NCBI RefSeq assembly: GCF_026151205.1
Contig: NC_087081.1
Location: forward strand, 14,623,340 to 14,687,339
Direction: 5' to 3'
Length of the DNA: 64,000 nt
From: Bolinopsis microptera
Lineage: Eukaryota; Ctenophora; Tentaculata; Lobata; Bolinopsidae
Under the pieces are notes generated by a model. It did not search any database. It had not been told where the DNA came from and worked only from the letters and a program-made list of their open reading frames with translations. Below are positions 11,900 to 21,344 of this stretch, one piece after another; position 1 is the first letter of the stretch; the number at the start of each line of letters is the position of its first letter. Made by a program: the position numbers and the translations under genes.

Positions 11900-13430
11900 T
11901 TTATATTTTAATATTTCAACACTACTATTATAACAAATAATTTTAGCATGTACAATGGCATGAAGGGCTAGGAAGTACAGCGATCTCCTGGTATGCGGGA
12001 GCGCTGGGGTTCTGAAGTTCGCCTCTGAGATTGGGCTCCTCTCGCCCAGTGCTTGCATGGGCAACAACACCTTAAAAAGATGTAAGTTTCTCTTTTACTT
12101 CTTTCTCATTGATAGCTTATTATGAATTGTGAATTTTTATCTTGATATTGCCCCTTCTTAATCCTTACTCTAGCTATATTTTCACTGCAAATTTTCACTT
12201 TACTCCGACCAGCAGTTTCATTACACATTTTCTCGTGCATTTTCCTTCCAGGTCGTGTTTAGTGTTGTGGGAGGTTGCCTTTCTGAGGTGTTACGGATGG
12301 TTCCCTGGCAACTTTGCTGCCAGGACTCGACAATCTCTGACAAAAATGATAACCTTCAGAGATTTTCGACTATGTCAAAGGCTGCCTCAGTTTGAGGATC
12401 TACGTTCATATCCTTAACTCTGTTCAAAAACGAGCTGCCAAAGCGTGAGGGAAAGGTGGACAATTTTGTGTTACTATAGCGGACTTGGCGAGGATGTTTT
12501 AGGTTCTCCGAGATGCGGTATGGGTTGAATGTGCGTCCCTGCAGAAATGAACACCGAGGGAAGACACAAGGCAACAACAGCTTGGTTGTGCTCACAGGAT
12601 GCACCCTTATTTACACTGACAAAATTACAGTGCCCCACCACCGGATATCAGTGGTTTCCTAATATCAAAAGACTCCTGAGTCTTGGTAAACTCGAGTACA
12701 AGTTGGAGTATGGAGATACAATGGACCTGGACTCATGTCTGGTCATCAAGTATTGGAAACCAACCAAGCGGTACTTCAATCACAATTACGGTGAGAAACT
12801 AATGGACCAGGAGAAATCGATTTGCTCTTTCTCACTGGATGTGAACGGACGCTTGAGTTCTACGAGGGTACAACTGGGAAACCTTAATTGTGTCAAGACG
12901 ATAAGGATGAAGAACAAACATCTTGTTGTAATGCGGCCTGGGACACAGCAGAATCTGAGGCATGCTGTGCGAGCAGAGCGTCCACAAAGGGAGAGCCTCC
13001 AAAGAAATCGGAGCAAGTAAGATCCTCCCTGTCATTTCGAGCTATTGTGATATCTGGTGGCAGTAGCTCCAGAATATCAGCACAGAGACTAGTTACACCA
13101 GCTTATGGCACCGAAGCCCAAAGAGTACCTGCGCCAAGAGTCACGTTGGTTGTGGAGACTCTTAGCTAAATATTTGGACTCCGCAAAGCTGGGAAAGGGA
13201 AAGTCACGTCGTAAATGTTGCAGAAGGCGGAGCAAAAATGGACAAAGTCCAGAAAATGTCTTTAATCATATTAACTATAAAATTCTACCAATTTTTATGA
13301 AACTTTTACAGTAATGTTTGCCAAATAATTTGCAATCACATTGTATCATTATTAATAACTCAAATAAAAAGTTGTTATTTTCATTCGGCTACAAAACGTT
13401 TCCTATCAAAATAGGCAATAAAACGTCCAA
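11900..13430 (+). other. Unassigned region with an open frame and a possible second LINE tail
   Basis: A 163-codon open frame at 12529-13020 reads as an ordinary-looking protein fragment (TTGYQWFPNIKRLL... YGDTMDLDSCLVIKYW), but no family is recognised and there are no clear splice sites. Around 12400-12450 the phrase HILNSVQKRAAKA resembles the tail of a LINE reverse transcriptase, so part or all of this stretch may be another decayed retroelement. Not called as a gene. Confidence 0.3.
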
Positions 13431-13454
13431 AGGAGGTCCCATCTGCGCGTGCCG

Positions 13455-14833
13455 GGGTGAACTTTGAAAGTAAAAGAGTTGGAGACTTCCGGTTTTTTGT
13501 AACATGTTCCTCTTTTAAAAGTAACGTTACCTCTCCAGGAGGAAAATTCAAGACAACGTAATTGTTGAGTTATATCAAAATCTCCAGAAAAGTCCCCTTT
13601 TGGGCCGATCAAAAGTTTGCAACTTTAACTTTGCGGATTCCTGTACTCTGGTTGGCTGAATTGTGTCACGTGGTAGCTGCCTGAACATTGGAATACGCCA
13701 CGCGTGCAAATCATGCTTGTTTGTTGTTGTCGCGCGCGAGGTCAAGCCGTCTGTTTAAATTAAACCAACTCTAGTACCACCACCAGCCGGTAACTTTTCA
13801 TGGGTACGAAGTAACCAATTAGGGCTATTAAAAAAGTGACGTTAAGTGAGACCGTGAGCACCACTTCTTGCCAATTTGCTTTTGAACTACGGCCCAATCA
13901 TGAAGTTAAACAGTTCAAGTTGTGTTTTAACGGCAAAATACAGCGAATTCTAGCCCTTGAAAGTTGTAGGTTTGGAAGATCAATACAGCTGCTTTAATTC
14001 TTAAAAGTCTTAAGTTAGAACGGCCAGAACACCCTATTTGGCGTCAGCCAGCTACATGTACTCATACGTTGTATGACCCGCCGCGCACGAAGTGCGCGGC
14101 TCCCCCTGTATCGTCGATAGTGAAGTGACCTATAGTGAAGCGACCGTGGGGGTCACCACGTGATACAAATTGGAGATTATATCTATAGTTATAGTGAATG
14201 AAATCTAGCGTCCGCCAAAACGAAACAACGGGCGCAATTCTTGTTGCAATGATGATGTTCATAATATACTCAACTCTGTACCCGTGTCAATATGTTCATT
14301 ATATGCAAGCCTCTTGATTTATATAACCTGTAATAGACTAATACTATTCTGTATATATCTAATTTCGTTTTCCAAAAAAAATTTATGGCTTAAAATGCCT
14401 ATATCTCAAAAAGAATCAGTTTTTTTTGAAATTTTTTTTGAAATTTTTTTACAGAATCGTAATCAACTATTTATTCATGTAATAAGAAAATCACTTTTTC
14501 TTCAGATTGTGTTTTGTTGGATAATTACTCCTCATACTACTTAACAGGTACACGGAGTAATTGTTTATTTATTTTCGAAACGAAATAATAAAGTAATTTA
14601 AGGAAAGATGATGTATTAAACAATTCACATTATACAAAACATCATTTTAACATATCTATTTAAATCTTGTTTTTGTCAACTTAGAAATATCACTTTGCTC
14701 AGCTTTACCAGAGTTCTTGCTAATTACAAAGAATTAAGCAAGGACAAGGTTTACAAAGCTGGAAGTGAGAGCCGTTATACCAAGGTTACTGAGCGGTACA
14801 ATTAGAGTTTGTATTAGAATAAAATTAGAGTAC
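13455..14833. repeat. 1.4-kb dispersed repeat, copy A
   Basis: Almost identical to 19968-21319 (copy B) over its whole length, differing by a few substitutions and a 15-bp or so insertion near 14116-14135. Partial copy C is split around the Kolobok element (52968-53054, 57546-57900). It includes a GC hairpin GCCGCGCACGAAGTGCGCGGC (14081-14101), tandem TTTTTTGAAAT blocks, and at about 14250-14390 a segment matching the 3' tail of the RLE retrotransposon (38386-38466). No gene is visible; the open frames on both strands are non-coding in character. High identity implies recent copying. Confidence 0.85.
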
Positions 14834-14880
14834 GTGTGTGTTATATTTATATATATATATATTATATTTATGGTGTCTGT
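14834..14880. repeat. (TA)n microsatellite at a junction
   Basis: Short tatatttatatatatatata tract exactly where repeat copy A meets the broken LINE ORF2. It marks the breakpoint between the two. Confidence 0.8.
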
Positions 14881-15054
14881 GTCAATAGTATCATTAAGAT
14901 TCATCTCATTTAGGGAAAGTATGTCTAATTTATGATCTCTAATAAGTTGGGAAAGTTCATTACTTTTAGCTAAATTGAGAAGCCCTCCTTGAATGTTACA
15001 ATGACCAATGCAGAGGTTGTGAAACCTATAAGCTGCATTATTAAAATTTGTCAT
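14881..15054 (-). pseudogene. LINE ORF2 start (endonuclease N-terminus), truncated
   Basis: The minus-strand frame starts with ATG at 15054 and gives LCIGHCNIQGG, then LSQLIRDHKLDILSLNEMNLND, the first strands of an apurinic-endonuclease-like (EEP) domain with the N (HCNIQG) and E (SLNEM) motifs. It follows ORF1 (15210-16862) by 155 bp in the same direction, as in CR1/L2-type LINEs. After about 57 residues the frame runs into the TA repeat and repeat copy A, so the rest of the endonuclease and the whole RT are gone. Confidence 0.7.
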
Positions 15055-15209
15055 CTTGTGAATCTTATCAATTCACAATGGAATGAATAAAAGTTGTAAA
15101 GTTGTGTTTAAACTAAAAAACAGAATAAAAGCAGGTTGTATTTGTCTGGATGTCGTACTGTAAAAATAAAACTGATGGTAGGAGTGTTATGTCAGTATTC
15201 AGCAGTATT

Positions 15210-16862
15210 CTAATGGTGTGCACGATACTTCAAGTGCCTTGCTAATTTAACTATGCCATAATCATTGAGATGGACATTATCCTCTCCATAACTACTAAAA
15301 AATGACGATTTTCTAAAGCCTTTCTTATCACTAAACAAGAAACGATTTGTCTCGGTTGAGAGCAGTTTTACATAGGTGTATTTTCTTTGCAGATTTGATA
15401 TACACTCATTGATATCAGTTATAACCTTGTTTCTGGAGAAACTCTCCCGAGGTAATAAGTTAACAATTTTAATATCAGCTCCAGGTGCCCACTTGTGAAG
15501 GAAAAGTACAAGTTTTTCAATACAATTGTTTGTAAAGTCAAGAGCTCTAGCATCACCAGAAAAACTATCAGGGCACAGAAGTTTAGTCCTCATGTTGCGA
15601 GGGCTGTTCAGGATAGAGTCCACGTCATTTGTACCACACATAAGTACAATGCTTTTCACATTATTGGTATTAAGAGTGTCTTTTCTTACATCTGATTGAA
15701 ACCGTTCATTGATTGCATTGGCTGTGGCACCAGGGTAGCTGAATACATGTGCCTCATGATGTTTGGACGATAGCTTTTCTCCCTCTAATTTGGAGAACAT
15801 ACTAGAGCTAATGTAGACACACAAAGATTTACCAGAATGTTCTATTGATCTAGTCTTAGGGGCCGAGGGTTCAGTGTTCTTAACTTGACTGGAAACATCA
15901 GACAGAGTAGATAAGGTTGCGCTGCCATCAATTAGGCGCAGAGTAATGCTTATTCTCATGGTTTCAGACTTGTCCTGGATGAGGCTGTGTTCAAAGCTGG
16001 TCTGGGATTGTCTGGTCATATTCATTATGTCACCATGGGAGAGGGTGAGGTCAGCAATATGAGCTCTAAGTTTGGATCTGAAGCTTAGGACTCTAGTAGC
16101 CCCTAAAGAGATGGTGGAGATCATGGAGCCTGGTGAAATTGACCTCTCGTCATCCGAGTGAAAGGGAATTCCTTGCTGACCATTTCTATACTTGGTAATC
16201 ATAGCACTATTGAATTTCAATTTTGGGAACTGTGAGCGTAAGCGTTCTAAAATAGACTTTAGGTATGGATTGTCTGCTACTGGCCTTGTGTTATGAAAGC
16301 CTCCATTGTAAGCGTAGGGAAAGTCCCCGTAATATGCAACTGCCCTATTCTCAAACTTATGAGTATAGTGGGTTTCTATATCTAGCTTGGCAGTGTCAAC
16401 AAACTGAAAAACTCCTCGACTCAAATCTTGGTATGGATTGATAGAGTTGGTCACATCATTGTCACCATTTACAGAGTGTTTGGGATTTTCCAAATTGATA
16501 ATTTCTGCTGAATGTTCACTGTCTTCTGCTAATTTGGATAGCTCTTGGGTTAACTCAGAAACAAGATGCGAGGATGACCTATTACTGAGGGGAACATTGA
16601 TAGACTGTTCACAGTGATCAGGTACCTGGGGCAACACAGGGATAAGTGAACCATCGCTGAGGGGAACTTTGAGTGCACTGTCACTTTCTGATAATTGTTT
16701 ATAGAGAAAAGAAATTTGCCGACGAAGACTATCATTATCTCTTAATAGAGTTAAACAATTGGAACATTTATCAGTAGGACAAGAGCCGTTGCTGGGGAAT
16801 TTAACAGAATTCCCTCGATATCTCAGATTGTAATGTCTTGAGCCAACTGGTATTCTAGACAT
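15210..16862 (-). CDS. LINE ORF1 protein: AlkB-like dioxygenase fused to SGNH hydrolase
   Basis: Intact 550-codon frame. Residues 1-165: basic and coiled-coil-like region with a CxxC pair (DKCSNC). Residues about 172-312: AlkB-type 2-oxoglutarate/Fe(II) dioxygenase, starting with AVAYYGDFPYAY. The iron ligands are H235 and D237 (FHSD) and H292 (FEHS). The 2-oxoglutarate-binding arginine pattern is R-I-S-I-T-L-R (303-309). Residues about 345-550: SGNH/GDSL-type hydrolase with a Ser block (YISSSM), CGTND (409-413) and DNVHLND (D528, H531). It lies directly ahead of an ORF2 endonuclease fragment, so it is the first protein of a CR1-like LINE. SGNH domains are known in CR1-type ORF1; an AlkB domain there is unusual. 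All metal ligands are kept, so repair or demethylation of element RNA/cDNA is a reasonable inference. Confidence 0.85.
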   Translation of the reverse strand: MSRIPVGSRHYNLRYRGNSVKFPSNGSCPTDKCSNCLTLLRDNDSLRRQISFLYKQLSESDSALKVPLSDGSLIPVLPQVPDHCEQSINVPLSNRSSSHLVSELTQELSKLAEDSEHSAEIINLENPKHSVNGDNDVTNSINPYQDLSRGVFQFVDTAKLDIETHYTHKFENRAVAYYGDFPYAYNGGFHNTRPVADNPYLKSILERLRSQFPKLKFNSAMITKYRNGQQGIPFHSDDERSISPGSMISTISLGATRVLSFRSKLRAHIADLTLSHGDIMNMTRQSQTSFEHSLIQDKSETMRISITLRLIDGSATLSTLSDVSSQVKNTEPSAPKTRSIEHSGKSLCVYISSSMFSKLEGEKLSSKHHEAHVFSYPGATANAINERFQSDVRKDTLNTNNVKSIVLMCGTNDVDSILNSPRNMRTKLLCPDSFSGDARALDFTNNCIEKLVLFLHKWAPGADIKIVNLLPRESFSRNKVITDINECISNLQRKYTYVKLLSTETNRFLFSDKKGFRKSSFFSSYGEDNVHLNDYGIVKLARHLKYRAHH

Positions 16863-17149
16863 AGTTTATCACAAAAAGATGCTACTGTTCGAAATTTAGT
16901 TAATGATTACAGTACCTTTGTAGCACTCCGGAGGATAAGGATAAGTGATGTCTGATAATCTTTAGGTGATAGATGGGAGTAAACTGCTTTAAAAACCGAT
17001 GTCTGATAGTCCTTAGGATGTCTTTAAGATAACTTTATCGTGCAACAACCATTTACATTGACATACAACCTGTAATGGTCGTTACATTTACCGAGGCATT
17101 AGTTCCCACTGGGGGTCCTCAATAAATGTAATAGATTTGTAGTGTTGTA

Positions 17150-17945
17150 ATTAGTTTAAATTCCATGGCTCTGTCATTCAGCCAGGAGGACCTAGTTGGT
17201 AGGATGGGTGAGACTATAACTTTAGAATATGGACACAAATCACAAATATTCTTGAGCTTCTTCGTCAGCTCATCAGCCCAATGTTTAACATCACCCCTCC
17301 CCTTTTAATATTATTTACACCACAGTGTACTACAACGTTCTTGTATCCTACACAAATAGCAGGGTCTAACTGATCTATTGTGAAACATTCAACTCTTTTT
17401 CCAGGCAGTTTGTGACCAAATGTCCCTTTCCCTGCACCAAACCGGAGGAACCGGGTGTTTGAGTCACCAATAATCAATGTTGCATTGGTGCTGTTGCTAA
17501 CATAACGGAACGTTATACTGAATCTTATGTCCCTCTTCTCAGTGCTCTTATCTATTCTGTGGTCCCAGAGGAACTGGGACTGCTTGCTCATGATATAAAG
17601 ACTGCGTCCCTCTATCGTCTCAATGACTTCCTCATTTGTTGAGCCTTTCATTGAGAACTTAACCGAGCACTGGCTTCCTAAGGATACTGTGAAAATCGAA
17701 CTGTCATGCACAAGCGAGTTCTCGTTGTCCGAGTGTTTGGGGAGAAAGCTGCTCTCATCATTGTACCGGTTGATCAAGCATCGATTAATAACTGTACCAG
17801 GGCAATGCTTCTTTATTCTTGAGGCAAGTTCAACAAGAACATCGGGAAGGTCTTCTGATTTGGGCTTAGCAGCTTTTGCCCCAGGGTAATCATATGCTTC
17901 TCCAAAGCTTATAACTCCATGCCCATTGGAGTTGTGTCTATAGAC
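17150..17945 (-). pseudogene. Second AlkB-SGNH LINE ORF1 fragment, frameshifted
   Basis: Open on the minus strand from about 17945 to 17265. The AlkB part begins GVISFGEAYDYPG, then has the ligands in KHSDNE (H-x-D) and DHRIDK, and the arginine motif RFSITFR. It is followed at once by an SGNH domain with intact block I (IIGDSNTRFL) and HCGVNNI. Near 17290 (aaaaggggaggggtgatg) a frameshift ends the frame, but the next frame continues with KHWADELTKKL and VIVSPILPTRSSWLND down to about 17150. No ORF2 follows. The N-terminus is missing. The protein differs strongly from that at 15210-16862, so it belongs to a different LINE family with the same domain order. Confidence 0.8.
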
Positions 17946-18346
17946 TTGTCAGTGTGTCAGTCTATAGATTCTTATTATAATTTCTATATAGCTATGATAT
18001 TTCACATTCTTCTTCACGTTACTCATTATTATACTCTATACTACTCTTCTCTCTTCCAGGCTCGGAGGCCTGTCTGACGGGACACCACCCCGAACGGTTC
18101 ACCGCACAGTGTGCCCGTGAGCCCAATTTTCTGCAAAAAGTCAGTTTTTTTCTTCAACCAGCCTATTTTCAATTTAAAACCACCCTATCCACCCTAAAAT
18201 TGCATGAGAAATCGTTTAAAGGGGTTTTCAAGATGATTTGAAGGATTTTTGACCTCATATATTGATTTAACTTGATTTTTTGTGTAAAATTACATTTTTT
18301 TGCCGTTTTTTGCCATATTTTTGAACAAATTACAGCACCGGCTACC

Positions 18347-18362
18347 CCCCCCCCCCCCCCCC
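18347..18362. repeat. Poly-C tract upstream of the PHD ORF1
   Basis: A run of 16 or so C ends 11 bp before the ATG at 18373. It could be a non-templated or slippage-prone 5' boundary; it is reported as a landmark only. Confidence 0.9.
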
Positions 18363-18372
18363 TCTACTCACA

Positions 18373-19268
18373 ATGGTTAAACAAACAGAAAAAAATCGCA
18401 ACGCAAGATTCACCGTCCCACCCAAGAAGAAGCTCAGCCTGAATAGCCCAAAGTTCAAGACGCCTGAAATCCGGAGTCCAATGGAGGGAAAATACCAGGG
18501 TAGTACCACACGGAGTAGATCCAAGAGTGAAGGTGACCAGAAGAATGTTATTATTAACTCAACATTAGCTACCACACCGACAAGTTCAGAGAACCAAAGC
18601 CTTCTGCAAATATCCCTTCCCAGCCGCACAGGAGTATCACCACTCACCAGGAATATCACCACTAGCAATCCCTTCTCAGATACTGAAGCAGAGACCTCAG
18701 CCTCAGACAGCAACAGTGCTCCACCGAAATCGAAGCGCAAGAAGAGCAAATGCCCCTGCAAGGCAACTTCAGGCGGGAAGTCTTGGCTCTTGACATGCTC
18801 GCACTGTAACCAAGTCTGGCACTCTGCCTGTGCAAACCTTAAGATAAGAGCAGTGAACTAGCTGGCCAGAAAGCCATTGATGAAATACTTAAGAGTTGGG
18901 AATGCCCTTGGTGCTTCACATGCCCTCATCCCTGCCCAAAAACACATAAGTCTGCCAAACTTGCATTAAAACTGGAGTCAGCATCAGAAGCAAATCAGGT
19001 GTCAGCATCAGTTATTGAATCTCTTGACGGCATGCTTAAGGAAAGATTTGCAGAAATCACCCAACCATCCAACAATCTGATTGATAGTATCCAGGAACAA
19101 CTCAGCTCCCTGTCAGATCAGGTAAAGTCCGTGCAGATCTCTCAGCCACCACCCCCACCACCCTCTAATATGCCCTCCACGTATGGACAGCAGCATCATC
19201 CAAGAGCACCTCCATCAGTTCCAAGGATTAGTAGTAAACCCGCGATGGGGTGGCATGTGCCTCAATAA
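18373..19268 (+). pseudogene. PHD-finger LINE ORF1-like protein, one frameshift
   Basis: ATG 18373 opens 162 codons: a basic, Ser/Thr-rich N-terminus, then a PHD-type zinc finger (CPCKATSGGKSWLLTCSHC, NQVWHSAC). The frame breaks near 18850, but the adjacent frame continues SSELAGQKAIDEI, the closing WECPWCF and then CPHPC, completing the Cys4-His-Cys3 pattern. It goes on to a coiled-coil-like stretch (18999-19268) with proline-rich QPPPPPPS. PHD plus coiled coil is the usual layout of CR1-like LINE ORF1 N-termini, where it is thought to bind nucleic acid or chromatin. It lies head to head with the AlkB-SGNH fragment at 17150-17945, so the two may be inverted halves of one element. Confidence 0.7.
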
Positions 19269-19412
19269 AAATATTACAATCATTTATTATTAAATCAATT
19301 TACCATTAAATATTTCAACAATATCAATAACGTATGGTTGATCCTTCACACTTAGTAAAATATGTAAAAATAAAGTTAATCTACACTAAAGAATAAATAA
19401 TCTATTTTATAT
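19269..19412. other. AT-rich spacer
   Basis: Non-coding spacer between the PHD reading frame and the short GGGCCGCGCTC repeat; nothing recognised. Confidence 0.4.
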
Positions 19413-19504
19413 TTACTGGGCCGCGCTCAGCCTGTCATTCCGCCTAATCTCTAATCTCTATTCTTCTATGTTTACCAACATTAAAGCCTGGGGTCCTCAG
19501 GTAA
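19413..19504. repeat. Short dispersed element, copy 1
   Basis: Starts TTACTGGGCCGCGCTCAG, continues CCTGTCATTCCGCCTAATC, and ends GCCTGGGGTCCTCAGGTAA. The same outer sequences occur at 35526-35602 and 41908-41989, while the middle varies in length and sequence. The ends TTAC..GTAA are inverted. GC-rich blocks stand out from AT-rich surroundings. Function unknown. Confidence 0.8.
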
Positions 19505-19967
19505 TCTTATATAAATCAACAATATTAACTCCCCATCTTCTTGTGGTCATTTTATTAAAGCGGTAGAAATCCAAGTAATTTTAATACGCGGTGCGCAAGG
19601 AATTTCGTTTAAAAATGTGTAGGCAAGATAAGCTTGTAGCGCGATGCGTTACTGTGCCGCTAGATCGGCAATGCGTTACTGTGCCGCTAGATCGGCGAGA
19701 TGCGCTACTGTGCCGCGCCGAGCTGCCATGAATTGACATCGTCAATTAAAGATAAGCCTAAGTGTGGCAGTGAAAGTTGAAAAATAAGTTGCAGAATAAA
19801 TTGCAGTGACTGACTGTCAAATGCATTATCGCAGTTCATTATTTTTTATTTAGCCCAAAATCAGACTTTTCGGTTTAATTCAAAATCTAAGTTGTCCCAA
19901 ATTGTGCTCCTGAGGAGCTAACTTTGAATTCCCAGGAACCCTGACCGGATGGGGCTTAACTTTGAAA
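19505..19967. other. No gene; small satellite of cgatgcgttactgtgccgctagatcgg
   Basis: A unit of roughly 28 bp is repeated about three times at 19637-19717 (gcgatgcgttactgtgcc.., with atgcgctactg variant). Otherwise nothing recognised. Confidence 0.6.
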
Positions 19968-21327
19968 GTAAAAGAGTTGGAGACTTCCGGTTTTTTGTAA
20001 CATGTTCCTCTTTTAAAAGTAACGTTACCTCTCCAGGAGGAAAATTCAAGACAACGTAATTGTTGAGTTATATCAAAATCTCCAGAAAAGTCCCCTTTTG
20101 GGCCGATCAAAAGTTTGCAACTTTAACTTTGCGGATTCCTGTACTCTGGTTGGCTGAATTGTGTCACGTGGTAGCTGCCTGAACATTGGAATACGCCACG
20201 CGTGCAAATCATGCTTGTTTGTTGTTGTCGCGCGCGAGGTCAAGCCGTCTGTTTAAATTAAACCAACTCTAGTACCACCACCAGCCGGTAACTTTTCATG
20301 GGTACGAAGTAACCAATTAGGGCTATTAAAAAAGTGACGTTAAGTGAGACCGTGAGCACCACTTCTTGCCAATTTGCTTTTGAACTACGGCCCAATCATG
20401 AAGTTAAACAGTTCAAGTTGTGTTTTAACGGCAAAATACAGCGAATTCTAGCCCTTGAAAGTTGTAGGTTTGGAAGATCAATACAGCTGCTTTAATTCTT
20501 AAAAGTCTTAAGTTAGAACGGCCAAAACACCCTATTTGGCGTCAGCCAGCTACATGTACTCATACGTTGTATGACCCGCCGCGCACGAAGTGCGCGGCTC
20601 CCCCTGTATCGTCGACTATAGTGAAGCGACCGTGGGGGTCACCACGTGATACAAATTGGAGATTATATCTATAGTTATAGTGAATGAAATCTAGCGTCCG
20701 CCAAAACGAAACAACGGGCGCAATTCTTGTTGCAATGATGATGTTCATAATATACTCAACTCTGTACCCGTGTCAATATGTTCATTATATGCAAGCCTCT
20801 TGATTTATATAACCTGTAATAGACTAATACTATTCTGTATATATCTAATTTCGTTTTCCAAAAAAAATTTATGGCTTAAAATGCCTATATCTCAAAAAGA
20901 ATCAGTTTTTTTTGAAATTTTTTTTGAAATTTTTTTACAGAATCGTAATCAACTATTTATTCATGTAATAAGAAAATCACTTTTTCTTCAGATTGTGTTT
21001 TGTTGGATAATTACTCCTCATACTACTTAACAGGTACACGGAGTAATTGTTTATTTATTTTCGAAACGAAATAATAAAGTAATTTAAGGAAAGATGATGT
21101 ATTAAACAATTCACATTATACAAAACATCATTTTAACATATCTATTTAAATCTTGTTTTTGTCAACTTAGAAATATCACTTTGCTCAGCTTTACCAGAGT
21201 TCTTGCTAATTACAAAGAATTAAGCAAGGACAAGGTTTACAAAGCTGGAAGTGAGAGCCGTTATACCAAGGTTACTGAGCGGTACAATTAGAGTTTGTAT
21301 TAGAATAAAATTAGAGTACGTGTGTGT
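19968..21327. repeat. 1.4-kb dispersed repeat, copy B
   Basis: Near-identical partner of copy A (13455-14833). Its right edge (..attagagtacgtgtgtg) stops at about 21327, only 18 bp beyond the stop codon of the GPI-anchored protein gene on the opposite strand, so it probably supplies most of the 3' UTR of that gene. The left flank (gaaccctgaccggatggggctt) is shared with copy C at 52971-52992 but not with copy A, whose 5' flank was replaced. Confidence 0.85.
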
Positions 21328-21344
21328 CTAGAAGAGTACTGTGT

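Noticed and set aside
12529-13020. 163-codon frame as a host gene
   Set aside because: No recognised domain or splice signals, and it follows a decayed LINE with a second RT-like tail; described only as an unassigned region.
14284-14544. 86-codon frame repeated at 20770-21030
   Set aside because: It lies in AT/T-rich sequence of the 1.4-kb repeat, has no domain, and overlaps the retroelement 3' tail.
18342-18761. 139-codon minus-strand frame opposite the PHD protein
   Set aside because: Antisense shadow of a recognisable PHD ORF1; the hydrophobic composition is a by-product.
19413-19504. Twister ribozyme (CCGCCTAA resembles the twister cleavage site)
   Set aside because: The other conserved twister core segments and the pseudoknot pairings could not be found on either strand.
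19413-19504. Spliced-leader RNA gene (CAG|GTAA at the end of each copy)
   Set aside because: The sequence after GTAA is not conserved between copies, and no Sm site follows, so a trans-splicing donor is not supported.
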